Assembly (NCBI RefSeq): GCF_042453785.1
Contig: NC_091676.1
Coordinates: 2,115,501-2,179,500, forward strand
Direction: 5' to 3'
Length of the DNA: 64,000 nucleotides
Source of the DNA: Malus domestica
Taxonomy: Eukaryota > Streptophyta > Magnoliopsida > Rosales > Rosaceae
The notes below the pieces were generated by a model. The model did no database searches. It saw only the letters and a program-made list of their open reading frames with translations, and had not been told where the DNA came from. The translations under genes and the position numbers were made by a program. Below are positions 1 to 11,026 of this stretch, piece after piece. How positions within the stretch are numbered: position 1 is the first letter of the stretch; each line of letters starts with the position of its first letter.

Positions 1-1966
1 ACGGAAACCTTGCTCAGAAGGGGCTCGATAACATGCATTCAGCACAATACCAATTGGTAATCCGCGAAGAGATCAGTTAATTAGTTAGTATAGACGTCTT
101 AATTATCTTTACAATATATGGACTATTGTTGCAAAACGAAAAAACTCAAAGCTGATGATCATGCAGCATCAGAATACATGATTGATGACCTAATGTGTAA
201 TAGTATATATGCTCTTTTCGTACGCGTACAACTGTGGACAGAAGATATGGTTGATTCCTTTCCTCAATTCCCGGCTGAGGATGGCAGCCGTTAAATAGGA
301 GAGAGAGATCCCAAAGGCTAGTTATTTTGAAACCAAAAAAGAAAAGGGCTGGTTCGCTCCAATCCCGAGTCCCCAACGAATGTAGTTCCTTTCCAACCAT
401 TTCTTTCCCTGGAGGGTAGAGGTAGGGCTAGCTACATGAACAAGTCACTTGGCTACGCGCAGAAAAGAGAGAATATTTGGAAACAAGTAACTGTTACGTG
501 AGGTGGAGTTTCCAAGAAATAAGAGAGCGTACGTTTGGCAGATTGGGGAAGCTAATTGATGTTTCTGATGACTTGTAGTGTCTGCCAGTACTCTCTCAGT
601 CTCACACACTCACGCTCGCTTACTGTGTGTTCTTTTTCTTTTCTTTCTGCATATAAATAGAACAAACATTCAGGGAATCTCAGTCCATATATATGTATGT
701 GTGTCTCTGTGTCTCTGTGTGTATGTATATATCTAACGTACCACTCTACGACTTGTCATTTCACCTCGTTTTTCTTTAGAGTATGATTTTTCTCTTCTTA
801 TTTTTACTCTCCTTCCCTTCCCTCTTATTTGAACAAATACAGTTAAACCACGTTAATATTTTATATTATTATTTTTAAAATAAAAAAAATAAAAAAAAGA
901 ATATAAGATGAGGAGATGAAATGGGATGAAAAGAGGAGAAAGGGAAAAAATGTTAGTCTTTGTTCTATACCTTTCCCAGGCTTTTACCAGTGAATTAAGT
1001 TTTATTTCTATATCTTTTTAAAAGTGTTGCTTATAATTAATATATGATTACGATTTTTAGCAAAATTACTTGTATTATTTTTTTTGCGTTGTTGTGCATG
1101 CTAGGCTTCAACCCAAACCTTAGTTCAACCTAGCTAAATCGAACACAGAAGGAGAGTAAAAAAGATTACAATCCACAGTTACAGGCTTACAGCACAGAGA
1201 GCTAGTTTCTGGCTTAAGCTCAAACATTCCTAAAACAGACCCCAACTGATTCAAACAAATTACGACAATCAACCAATCAAAATATGACACTTGGACAAAT
1301 GTACCTGTTAAGAGCTAAGGAATAGCAGTATGCCAGTATCCTATAGTATACTTGTTGGAAAAAAATTATGTTAACTTAAAGTGGGACAAGTCTTGAATGA
1401 ATGCTATTTATGCGTGATTATTTGGGCATGAGTTTTAGGGTATTTATCATTCCCGTGAAGATGATTTGCTATTCACCTATTAAAGGTGAGGTTTGTCATA
1501 TTAATTCGAGAATTTAGAGCGTGTTTAATTTGATCTCAACATGAGATGATAATGAATCACTCACCCACTTGATTTGTTTATCATAAAACCAATTACTTTA
1601 ACGTTTTACTTAATACAAACCTACGCTACTAAACTTGGCAATATGATGTACTTATTTCAACGTAAAATCTTCTTTTTCATTACTTGTGTGTTAGTAAACG
1701 CGTAACATACAACATGTCATGAAATTGTCGACTAACCATATTTTTCTTAAGGAGTTGTCACTCTAATAAAAAATCATCACCCACTTTTCTATATACAAAT
1801 TCTTTTTTATTTTTATAGATTTTAAAATGAGTGATGGTTTTGAAAAGTGTGTGAATATATAAACCTTCCATTGTTGCGGTGCAGTTTCAAATCGTTGCCA
1901 ACCGATATGAAACAAAAATTAGTTGGTAAGGTATATAACCACTTTCGGGTACAACAGAAGCCAATA
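1..1966. other. Intergenic, no gene recognised
   Basis: No open reading frame here resembles a protein family. The stretch is AT-rich with several short homopolymer runs. A TATA-like box at 652-660 follows a CT-rich tract, but no coding sequence follows it before the tRNA gene. A short antisense frame near 146-400 has no family signature. Confidence 0.6.
652..660 (+). promoter_or_regulatory. TATA-like box without an evident gene
   Basis: TATAAATAG lies just after a CT-rich tract (about 600-650), a common arrangement in plant core promoters. No ORF, tRNA or recognised miRNA hairpin follows within 1 kb, so it may be chance or may drive a non-coding transcript. Confidence 0.3.
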
Positions 1967-2049
1967 GCTGGTTTGCCCGAGAGGTTAAGGGGGAAGACTT
2001 AAGATCTTCTGCACATAAGTGCGCATGGGTTCGAACCCCATAGCCAGCA
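1967..2049 (+). tRNA. tRNA-Leu (anticodon UAA)
   Basis: This is a complete type II tRNA of 83 nt including the discriminator base. The 7-bp acceptor stem (GCTGGTT with AGCCAGC) pairs throughout with one G-U. The anticodon stem GAAGA/TCTTC encloses the loop CTTAAGA, giving anticodon TAA, which reads UUA leucine codons. The long variable arm is typical of tRNA-Leu. The T arm GGGTTCGAACCCC is intact, and the box A and box B promoter elements are present. There is no intron. A T-rich run follows at 2058-2067 and can serve as a Pol III terminator. It looks functional and lies about 250 bp upstream of the PILS2-like transcript. Confidence 0.95.
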
Positions 2050-2853
2050 CCAATTTAAAATTTTTTTAATTTTAATTTTCAATTAAATTTAGTATTTCAA
2101 AATCTACGGCCCATAACATAACAGTCCGCTTGAATAAAGCCCAAACCCAATTTGTAAAAGCCCAAAATACATTACGAAAAAATTATCAAAGTTCCCAGCC
2201 CGCCCTTCCTTCGATCAGCACCGCATAATCTCCAACCGCCAAAAAAAGAAGAAATAAAAAAAGAACCTCATACTTCCGAAGGACTCGACGACGACGACTC
2301 CTGTTTTTGTTCCTCTTTGTTTTCAGAAAAGAAAAGACAACTCATTTTCTCTCCTTCCGAAAAGGAATACTCACAAGTTGTAATTCAGTCTTATTTGGCT
2401 TCAAATTTTGTTGTCAAGGCATTCGCCGGCAAATCTTCCTCCGACAGCCTCAACCACCGCCGCCCCGTTGTCAAACCTGTCGTTCAGCCCTCTCCAATCT
2501 CATCATCTCTATCTGTAAGTCTCTTCTTCTCTCTCTCTGAGCACTGCAATTTCGTTGACATTTAGGTTAAATTCTGTGTGTACTGACTTACGCACTTTTC
2601 TTTCTGGGTTCGCTAAGTTTTGTGAAAATCCTCGAAACCCGTGTTCCATTTCGGTCGAATTTTGCTTGGCCACGTTGTAATTTAATCTGTCGGATAATGC
2701 ACTTTGATTTTGTTACATGCATACGTTTGGTATGTTGTTCTGAATCAATGTCGTGGATTCTCAAATTTAGGTCTGGTTTTATTCATTTGAATCTGTGTTT
2801 GTCTAATTGCAGAGAGAAATATCACACTTGTTCTTCTGGTAATTAAAGGAAAG

Positions 2854-4203
2854 GTGTATCGGTATCTTATGGAATTGTATAAAAACAAATTGGAGTATAG
2901 TGGGGATGTGATGAGTGCAATAGTTCCCTTGATGAAACTTTTGTCCCTCACGGTTATCGGGCTGGTTCTTTCGCACCCGAAAACTGAGTTGATACCCAGA
3001 GCTACTTTTAAGCTCCTCAGCAAGCTTGTTTTCGCCTTGTTCTTGCCCTGTCTAATCTTTACCGAGCTAGGTGGATCGATTACACTTGAAAACTTTATTA
3101 AGTGGTGGTTTATCCCATTTAATGTGTTGGTGAGTACGCTTATTGGTTGCTTCCTCGGGTATTTAGTGGTGATCATATGTAGTCCTCCCCCACAGTTGAA
3201 CAGATTCACCATAATCATGACGGCGTTCGGGAATACTGGAAATCTCCCAGTTGCCATTGTTGGATCTGTCTGTCATACTCCGAAAAACCCATTTGGACAG
3301 CATTGTCACTCCCGAGGGGTGGCTTATGTCTCTTTTGCCCGATGGGTTGCTGTAATTCTTGTATATACCTTTGTTTACCACATGATGGAGCCTCCGTTGG
3401 AGTACTATGAGATAGTTGAAGAAGGGTGTGAAAAGGAGGAACCACTACCTAACGTTACGAGCAGGCCTCTACTTGTAGAAGCTGAATGGCCGGGTATTGA
3501 AGAAAAAGAAACCGAGCTTTCCAAGGCACCCTTTATTGCTAGGGTTTTCAAAAGCATCTCAAACGTTTCGCTCAACACTTTGCCAGATGTTGATCTCTCG
3601 GGAGAAGGTGGCCGAAACAGTCCCAGGTCGGCTAGGTGTTTGGCTGAACCTAGGGTGGTCAAGAGGATGAGAATCGTTGCCGAGCAAACTCCATTACAGC
3701 ACATACTGCAACCTCCAACAATTGCCTCTTTATTGGCTATCACCATCGGGACAATGCCAATGTTAAAAGCTTTTTTCTTCGGAGATGATGCTCCACTGTC
3801 CTTCATCACAGACAGTTTAGAGATTTTAGCCGGTGCAGTGGTGCCTTCGGTGATGCTTATTCTTGGGGGTATGCTTGCAGAGGGGCCAAATGAGTCTACG
3901 CTTGGCCTCCGGACAACTGTTGGTATAACTGTGGCAAGGCTTTTACTGCTTCCTCTGGTGGGAATTGGTATAGTGGCGTTGGCCGATAAGCTCAATTTTC
4001 TGGTCGACGACGATGCAATGTACAAGTTTGTGCTCTTGATGCAGTACACGACACCGAGTGCAATTTTATTGGGAGCAATAGCCAGCTTGAGGGGTTACGC
4101 AGTTAGAGAGGCCTCGGCAATCCTCTTCTGGCAGCATGTGTTCGCTCTCTTCTCCCTTTCCTTGTACATTGCTATCTACTTTAAATTAGTCACATATGTC
4201 TGA
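2854..4203 (+). CDS. PILS2: PIN-LIKES auxin transport facilitator, PILS2-like
   Basis: PILS proteins are multi-pass membrane proteins, described at the endoplasmic reticulum, that limit nuclear auxin signalling by sequestering auxin. The 449-residue product has two hydrophobic blocks of about five segments each. They flank a hydrophilic loop (about residues 190-290), the architecture of the auxin efflux carrier-like family (Mem_trans). The segments LVFALFLPCLIFTELG, MTAFGNTGNLPVAIVG and QYTTPSAILLGAIASLRGY match my memory of Arabidopsis PILS2 closely, and the loop motif SRPLLVEAEWPGIE is typical of that paralogue. The coding region is a single exon. In-frame ATGs at 2854, 2869 and 2911 are all possible starts; I keep the longest because PILS2 has a short N-terminal extension. 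The 5' leader (about 2290-2853) appears to contain an intron at 2515-2812 (GTAAGT...TTGCAG). Confidence 0.93.
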   Translation: MYRYLMELYKNKLEYSGDVMSAIVPLMKLLSLTVIGLVLSHPKTELIPRATFKLLSKLVFALFLPCLIFTELGGSITLENFIKWWFIPFNVLVSTLIGCFLGYLVVIICSPPPQLNRFTIIMTAFGNTGNLPVAIVGSVCHTPKNPFGQHCHSRGVAYVSFARWVAVILVYTFVYHMMEPPLEYYEIVEEGCEKEEPLPNVTSRPLLVEAEWPGIEEKETELSKAPFIARVFKSISNVSLNTLPDVDLSGEGGRNSPRSARCLAEPRVVKRMRIVAEQTPLQHILQPPTIASLLAITIGTMPMLKAFFFGDDAPLSFITDSLEILAGAVVPSVMLILGGMLAEGPNESTLGLRTTVGITVARLLLLPLVGIGIVALADKLNFLVDDDAMYKFVLLMQYTTPSAILLGAIASLRGYAVREASAILFWQHVFALFSLSLYIAIYFKLVTYV

Positions 4204-5940
4204 GGTTTGAAGAAGATGGGTTTGTTTCTTAAACAAAAACCTCTGCAACTGGCGAAGGAAAGTGGCTTTTGGCCTTTGTTCTTTCATTTCTCAAAAGCCA
4301 GTGATGATTAATTGTCTAAAGCTTCATTAATACCAAAATCAGAGCTGTGAACAAGAATATTAGCACCCGAATTTCGCAGAACTACGTGTTAAAGGTGTAT
4401 TTTTATGGTAGTTTATGATGATGTTTGGGAAAATGGAGTTAACATGGAGTGTCATGTTTACTTTTAAGGAATGAGAATCCAAGGTATCTGTATCGTTCCC
4501 ATTATTCTCATTTCTGACCGATTCTCTATTTATTAATCCACAAGAAATGAATAAATTAGTTTGTCCTATGTTGAAAATATATAATCATTCCAAAATTTAA
4601 CGATATATAATTACTAGTAAACAAAAAAAAAAAAAAAAAAAAAGGTGACCTCCAGCCAACAATGCTCCCCACTTTGTAATGGTCGGGAAAGGAATGTATA
4701 TTATACGGAACTTTATCCTTTTTACAAAGATATTGTTTTCATGACTCAAATCAGTGACCTTAATTATAAAAGAGCAACCTTTATGTTGTGCCAATCAACA
4801 AGATAATCATTATCCTTGGTTATTTCATATCACTCATTCCCAAAACTATTACACATGCTAGCATCAAAGTATATATAGTCGGTGATAGGTTATGAGCCCT
4901 GTAAAACTTGTTACATAGAGAATAAGTCATTAATTTATTTAATTGTCAAACTTCTTGTAATTAAATACACGTTAAAGTAATTAGTAGTACAGAGAAAATC
5001 AAGTGAATGATGTAAAATTAATGAGGATTGTACAATTAAATTTTTAAAATACCAATAATTTTAAGAGGAGTGTGCATTGTTGCGTTCTCAGGTTAGTCCT
5101 CCCCCTAGGTGAGAAGCATTCTTCCCCGCACCTTCATAGGTTGATCATTGACTGGAATATGTGATAAAATCCGTGCGACTTCGGTGGCTTTTGCTTAAGA
5201 AGACAATTTCAAGGCAAAAACAAATGTAACCCCCGATCTTTGGTGCACTTTGACCAAAACTTTCTTTTTTTTTTTGGTAAAAACCAAAACTTTCTTTTCG
5301 ACGATGGAAATCGAAGAAATCCTGGACTTAAAAGTGAGACACGAGAGAAGGGAAAAGAATTTGAAACGAGAGAATCCTATTTAATTTTCTTGAAAAGAGA
5401 CGTGAAAGGCAAATGGCCCACGGACAGATGAACGAACAAAACAAAGCGTAGAAGCCAATCAAACAAAAGAAAAAGCCAACAAATACCAAATTTACCAAAT
5501 CACGAAGAGTTAATATTAGGAAAATTAAATTTTAAAAATTAAAAGACATAAAAGTTGATGATTGGTTTATTACTTAAACGTTAATTAAAGTGCTCAGTCT
5601 TATTAATGACACATCATTTAGTTTACAAATTTAATTTAAAAACTTAGTCTTCTTAACATAACCCAATTACAAATGCAATGCATGTACAGTTAACTGAGTT
5701 CCCAAGAAGATGCCCGGCACTCGCTTATGTCTTTTTCATGGACCACACACAGCAAATATCTTCGTCAAAAACTGCAACAAACAGCTTTTTTCCACTCGTC
5801 TACACAGACACCGCAAATATACAACATAATATTGTGAAACATTCATAGTAAATTCATGACATACAAATTTTATTACTCATCAACCTGTAACACGTGAGGT
5901 TTGGCAATGCAAAATCAAAAAATATTAAGAAAATGCTAAA
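4204..5940. other. Intergenic, nothing recognised
   Basis: This follows the 3' end of the PILS2-like gene. It is AT-rich with an adenine run at 4622-4643 and no conserved ORF or assignable repeat ends. Confidence 0.6.
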
Positions 5941-6010
5941 GCGAGGAATATCTCAGTTGATAGAGTGTTGAGTTTCTATCGATGCATTCCGGTTTGAAAT
6001 CCCCCTCCCT
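5941..6010 (+). repeat. tRNA-derived SINE head or tRNA pseudogene
   Basis: TATCTCAGTTGATAGAG resembles a box A, and GGTTTGAAATCC about 30 nt later resembles a box B. The acceptor stem does not close, so this is not a functional tRNA gene. It is more likely a degenerate SINE head. Confidence 0.4.
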
Positions 6011-6295
6011 TGCATAAAATAATATAATAGTTTCGAATAATCCATTTTCGTTTAATAATAGTTCTTTTTAAAAAAAAAAGCATATGACGATTGCCTAATA
6101 ATAAATATGTTTGAACAAACAATGTTGAAATCGTTGTTGGTGAAAATGTTTTGGAACCAATCCTTAATGAAAATGCAAGTGAATCTTGGAACCAATCATA
6201 AGTAAAACGCAAGCGAACCTTGAAAAAACACTTAAAACATTTTCTCTAAAAGCACTTTCAGTCATTCTAAAAATACTTCTAAACGTGTTGTGTAT

Positions 6296-6420
6296 ATGTT
6301 TTTTTTTGTAAAACGATAAATTTTGTTAGATTAGATGTTATATTAGTTACTAACGGGATTCGAATTCATAGTATGTAAGGCTCAACTCCTTTTCATTATT
6401 GTGGTAAAGGACTATTTGCT
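6296..6420 (-). repeat. SINE-like repeat, antisense
   Basis: On the minus strand a box B-like GAATTCGAATCCC is followed by an AT-rich body ending in an A run (T run at 6300-6307 on the plus strand). This is a degraded tRNA-derived SINE by layout. No target-site duplication was identified. Confidence 0.4.
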
Positions 6421-6468
6421 AAGAAATTTGGATCATTTAAGAAAATATTATATAATATAAATATATAT

Positions 6469-6622
6469 AGGAAACTTTAATGAAAAGTTATCGGTACCGT
6501 TAACTTTAACGAAAAACTACATTTTTACACTAAAAAGTCAATCCTGTTACTATTCACTTTACCTTTTATTTTGTCTTTATCGTTAAAACTCAAAGTTTCA
6601 AGTATTTTTCATTAGTTTTCTT
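6469..6622. mobile_element. Short MITE with inverted ends
   Basis: The left end GGAAACTTTAATGAAAA and the reverse complement of the right end (AAGAAAACTAATGAAAAA) match. The interior carries the motifs TTTAACGAAAAAC, CTAAAAAGTCAATCCTG and TACTATTCACTTTACC. A truncated second copy follows at 6630-6705, and another copy is at 37636-37788. I recall this as an abundant short MITE in apple-tribe genomes. Confidence 0.65.
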
Positions 6623-6629
6623 ATATGGA

Positions 6630-6705
6630 ATTTTAATGAAAAACACCCGGTATTGTTCACTTTAACGAAAAATCATATTTTAATACTAAAAAGTTAATTA
6701 TAGGG
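6630..6705. repeat. Truncated copy of the same MITE
   Basis: The first half of the 6469-6622 repeat recurs (TTTAATGAAAAACACCCGG, then TTTAACGAAAAATCAT and ACTAAAAAGTTAAT) and stops abruptly about 75 bp in. Confidence 0.55.
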
Positions 6706-7513
6706 TGACGGTGATATGGCGCCAAAAGAAAGAGAGGAAGGGAATCCGGGTGATGGGGAATATGCGGAGAATTGTAAATAAGAGGAAGCAAGGCAAATCA
6801 CAATGGACCATGCAGCTGCAGCATGCGTTGTTTCCCATCCATCCCCCACCATGCCTTTTTTAATTTTTAATAAAATAATAAAAAAGAATAATAAAAAAGC
6901 ATAAAAAGGGTTAATCTGATTCCATTCATATGGCATTTTATTCCTAGCCATTGATCTATTACCATATGCTCAATTTAATCCAAATACTCCACTCAACTCA
7001 AAGGGCATAACAAAATGGATGTCCTTTTCTCTAATTTCTTGTCATTCCTTACAATGCCATACTCGATGGATGATATCAAACGTCTTTTTCTTTTTTTTTT
7101 TTTTTTTTTTAAGTTTTGTGCTTTTGGATTTCTATAATGACTAAAAACATTTTCTAGAATTTGGAAAAAAAATTCAACTTTCAATCGCAGCGTGTTGGTA
7201 AAGTTCAGTGCTAAATTCTACACTTTTTCAATTGAAAACAAAAATAGGAAGGTAAAGTTGTTAGTCGTTTGTTGTTACTAGTCCATTCAAAATGTCAAAT
7301 TCAACTTAACGAATGTTGTTAATTGTTGAGTAGCTAAACAATCCAATATATACACCAAATACCCTTTCAATTGAAATTGCATTTTGGCTTAATTTCAACC
7401 AAATGCAACTTCTTTTGCCCATTTTTCTCAAAAACAATAAATTTAACTAACAATTAAAGTTAAACCCAAAAGCCTATCTCAGAATCTAACCAAAAACAAC
7501 TCTTTTTTTAATA

Positions 7514-7672
7514 ATTTTTTTTAGTACATCAATATTCTTTACACTAAAGGGAGAGGAAGTTTGGCTAAGCCACACAATAGACAATTTAATTTAGTATCGA
7601 ATTCACTATCAACGAGATTCGAACATAAAACGTTTTACTTGTAATAGGAATATCATTACTGAGTGGCAATCT
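7514..7672 (-). repeat. tRNA-derived SINE, copy A
   Basis: On the minus strand a box B-like GTTCGAATCTCG is followed by a conserved body (GAATTCGATACTAAATT, then TTTAGTGTAAAGAATAT) and a terminal A run. The same body occurs at 40813-40978 (minus), 25462-25618 (plus) and 35925-36080 (plus), so this is a four-copy dispersed SINE family in this window. Confidence 0.65.
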
Positions 7673-8079
7673 ATTTCAATACATATAAAAATAAAAAGTA
7701 ATTTTCTTTTAATCAGAAAAAAGAAAAGAAAGGAGTACTTGAAAGAAGTGCCCCCGCAGGGATACGAGAGTTTTTTCAATATGACCGGTACACATAATGA
7801 GATATCACGTGTCAGTATATAAATAATATGATATATGTGTTAGAAATTTAATAACTTAAAAAATAAAAAATTTCATCACTTATATAAAAACATGTAATAT
7901 TCTTTTCGTGTTCCGGTCACAATAGGAAATTTCTCCAGAGTAGGGTTCCATCATTCCTAGAAAATCTTTTCCCACCACGCGTAAATAGTACCCCCAATCT
8001 CCTCCAATTTCAATTTTCAAAGCAGATTTTTTAAAACCACCCAACAATTTCCCATCTCCCACCACGTTCATTGTTCCCC

Positions 8080-8087
8080 TATAAATA
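8080..8087 (+). promoter_or_regulatory. TATA box of the ribose-5-phosphate isomerase gene
   Basis: TATAAATA follows a C-rich stretch about 290 bp before the start codon, with a CT-rich leader (CTCCTCCTCCTCCTC) after it. This is a typical plant TATA-dependent promoter. Confidence 0.65.
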
Positions 8088-8377
8088 CAACTCCTTCCCC
8101 AACTCCGCCTCCTCACAAACCCTATCTCCTCCTCCTCCTCTTCTCTCTGACCTTTGGCCCCAAATGCTGACCGCCACACATTCCTAGATACAAAATCCCT
8201 AACTCTGCTCCCATTTTTGGTCTCCCCAAATGCTTGAATATCTCAAAAGATAGCATTTTTTATTCGTTTTATTAAATCCAAATTCTGTGTTTTGATTTTC
8301 TCTATATTTTAGGATAGCCCAGTAATAGTTTCTTTTTGTTGCCCCCATTTTTATATTGGGTTCTTCACAATCCGGCC

Positions 8378-9157
8378 ATGGAAGCTGGGATTTTGTTGCC
8401 TCCGCCGACCTCCTCCTCCCCTCTATCACCTCCTACATCGTCTGTGATTCTAACCCAGGACGAGTTGAAGAAAATCGCCGCCTACAAGGCCGTCGAGTAT
8501 GTTGAGTCCGGCATGGTCCTCGGTCTCGGCACCGGCTCCACCGCCAAGCACGCCGTCAACCGAATCGGCGAGCTTTTGAAACAGGGGAAGCTTCAGAACA
8601 TTGTAGGAATACCCACGTCGAAAATGACCCACGAGCAAGCCCTGTCTCTTGGAATTCCGTTGTCGGACCTCGATTCGCACCCTGTTCTTGATCTCGCGAT
8701 CGACGGCGCCGACGAGGTCGATCCCCACCTCAATTTGGTCAAGGGCCGAGGTGGATCCCTCTTGAGGGAGAAGATGGTGGAGGGTGCTTGTAAGAAATTC
8801 GTCTGCATCGTCGACGAGTCGAAGCTCGTGAAGCATTTGGGAGGCAGCGGGCTGGCGATGCCGGTGGAGATTGTGCCATTCTGCTGGAAATTCACTGCTA
8901 AAAAGCTCCAGGATTTGTTTGAGTACGCGGGTTGCGTCGGAAAGCTGAGGACTTTCGTCGAAAATGGCAAGCCTTTTGTGACGGACAATGGGAATTACAT
9001 TGTGGATTTGTATTTCCAGAAAGATATTGGGGATTTGAAGGCGGCCAGCGATGCGATTTTGCAGCTTGCCGGAGTTGTGGAGCATGGGATGTTCCTGGAC
9101 ATGGCAACCACTGTGATTGTTGCAGGGGAGCTCGGAATAACGGTGAAGAATAAGTAG
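8378..9157 (+). CDS. RPI: Ribose-5-phosphate isomerase A, cytosolic type
   Basis: The enzyme interconverts ribose 5-phosphate and ribulose 5-phosphate in the non-oxidative pentose phosphate pathway. The 259-residue product has the RpiA signatures: GLGTGSTA (49-56, phosphate-binding loop), IDGADEVD (108-115, acidic active-site residues) and KGRGGSLLREK (122-132, containing the general-base Glu by comparison with E. coli RpiA). There is no intron and no convincing transit peptide; the N-terminal 25 residues are a Pro/Ser-rich tail. This fits the cytosolic RPI1/RPI2 group rather than plastid RPI3. The start at 8378 is preferred over the in-frame ATG at 8336, which would add residues unlike the family. 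The frame is intact and full length. The symbol is family-level; I cannot separate RPI1 from RPI2. Confidence 0.96.
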   Translation: MEAGILLPPPTSSSPLSPPTSSVILTQDELKKIAAYKAVEYVESGMVLGLGTGSTAKHAVNRIGELLKQGKLQNIVGIPTSKMTHEQALSLGIPLSDLDSHPVLDLAIDGADEVDPHLNLVKGRGGSLLREKMVEGACKKFVCIVDESKLVKHLGGSGLAMPVEIVPFCWKFTAKKLQDLFEYAGCVGKLRTFVENGKPFVTDNGNYIVDLYFQKDIGDLKAASDAILQLAGVVEHGMFLDMATTVIVAGELGITVKNK

Positions 9158-10809
9158 CCTGAAAGTCGAATTCGGAGGTAGTTGGAGATGGGTTTCTAAC
9201 TTGTTACTGGTAGGAGTAATTTATATAGTCTTGGTTTCCAATCGAAATGTCGAAGTTCGATTGGGGTTTATTGTAACCGGTGAAGTTTTCTTCTCCTAGA
9301 GTTAACTTATACTATTTTTTGGGGGACGGTCTACTGACGTTCTGAATTTATCTTTGATTCAATTGAGCAAGAAATATTAGAACGTTTGGATTCTTGGTTT
9401 ATTGTTCGATGATCGTTGTTATGTTGTTTTGATATAAATTCATCCTCGTTATTAATGGAAATCTCTCACATTTTACAAATAGACATCTGTGGATTGATTT
9501 GGGAGTTAATTTTTAACCATCGGCACTCCAAACAAGTGATTTAGTCATTAAAAAGGTGTTCTTTATTGGTGCGGAGAACCCATGGACAGGAAGATATCGT
9601 CTTCAATTGGAGGAGTAACGGGGCGTCCAAAGTTCAGCGGCGTCTTAAGATGCAAATACTACTGAGGAGATTACTAGCGAGACAGGAATTGATAAGGTAA
9701 CTACTGTTCCCAAGTGTTCTTGCTACAGCTTTAGAATTTGTTTCTCAACAATTTTTCCAATTCGAGTGTTGGATACTCTGATGTAGCATACAGATATAGA
9801 CCAAAACAAATTGAGCAATGAAAATCTCAATCAAGGAACATGAATTGAAACTCAAACCTCAAACCTCAAATGGCAGGGGACACGACGAATTAGTATCGAT
9901 CGGTTGCACGCAATCTCCAGGGTGTTCAAGAATAGCAATACTTGAACATCAGTTTTAAGGAATTTCAACCTAGAGTCCTAAGCATTGTCCTGTTTTTTTG
10001 CAATGAGGTAATATGCTACAAGATAATATGCTGATTGTGTTCCTTTTTCCTTTGGAATGGTGGAGAGCAAACGCCTGTTCTTTTCAACCTTGATCACAGA
10101 ATTTGGCATTCTTTTTAGATCTTGTCTGCTGACAGAATCTTTTTAAATAATACAGACATTTTTCCTGCTCTCTCTAGATATTATGATAGGAGTTTTAACA
10201 TTTATACAAACATGACCCTTGTTTTGGAGTCCTATTATGCACCAAGTGACTCTAATCCACCCGTCTAATTCTCTTGAATTCTTAAGTGCACATTTAGCCG
10301 TTGAATTCAGCAAGGTACGTCATACATTGATGTATTTTAGAATTTTCGACTTGAACTGCCCGGTTCATGCGTCCTGAATGATTGACAAATATTTGCGCAA
10401 GTAACGAGTGCATTGGACGTTTTATTGTCTCAAAACCAGACTTTCTGAATGCGTGGAGTAATTTTCCTCTGGTGCACAACTCCACATGCCTCCTCTTTTC
10501 TGTTTTTCGTTTTTGGGTTTGGTTCTGCTACTCGTTTTGGTCTGAAATTTGCATAGATGAACTTTCGGTGTTGGGCCCAACTTCCCATTATTTGAGCCCA
10601 ACCCGTTTGATCTCCAAATCTTCTGGCCCAGTTATTTTCTTGGGTTGCAAATTGCAATGCAAACTAGTCCTTGATCCGTCGGTAATTAGTCGGCCATTAT
10701 CCCTAAATACTGTGATTAGGGGCCGTAGGTGGAAATTTCTCTTGGGGTTTCAAAAGCAAAAGCAGATACTGATTGATAGATTAGAAGGCAAGCTCTTCTT
10801 ACTTTCTCC
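9158..10809. other. Intergenic, nothing recognised
   Basis: This is the 3' flank of the isomerase gene plus moderately AT-rich DNA. Short frames (for example around 10382-10879) have no family features. Several ggcccaa/tgggc motifs occur at 10576-10640, which are frequent in plant promoters. Confidence 0.55.
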
Positions 10810-10818
10810 CTTCTCTTT

Positions 10819-11017
10819 GGACAAGGATTGTCTGCTCTCCTATTTTTCATGTCCTTCTGTTTTGTGTGGTCACGGTTAAGTCACGTTAACATTTTATATT
10901 ATTTTTTTATAAAGATAATAAAACAAAAATGAATAGTAATATAAAATGTTGATATGGTTTAACCGTGACCACATAAACAGAAGGGCATGGAAAAAAAAGG
11001 ACAGACAATCCTTGTCC
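10819..11017. mobile_element. Mutator-like MITE (199 bp, fold-back)
   Basis: The ends are long inverted repeats: GGACAAGGATTGTCTG at the left and its complement CAGACAATCCTTGTCC at the right. Pairing continues inward through TGTGGTCACGGTTAA and ACATTTTATATTA, so nearly the whole element can fold. It is flanked by an exact 9-bp direct repeat CTTCTCTTT (10810-10818 and 11018-11026), the target-site duplication size of Mutator-like elements. It has no coding capacity. Confidence 0.85.
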
Positions 11018-11026
11018 CTTCTCTTT

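Noticed and set aside
153-180. ATGCAGCATCA string resembling a miR172-star sequence
   Set aside because: It matches only about 11 bases and no complementary arm forming a precursor hairpin could be found nearby.
8450-9085. Long minus-strand frame opposite the isomerase
   Set aside because: Shadow of the GC-rich sense coding sequence, which has clear family motifs.
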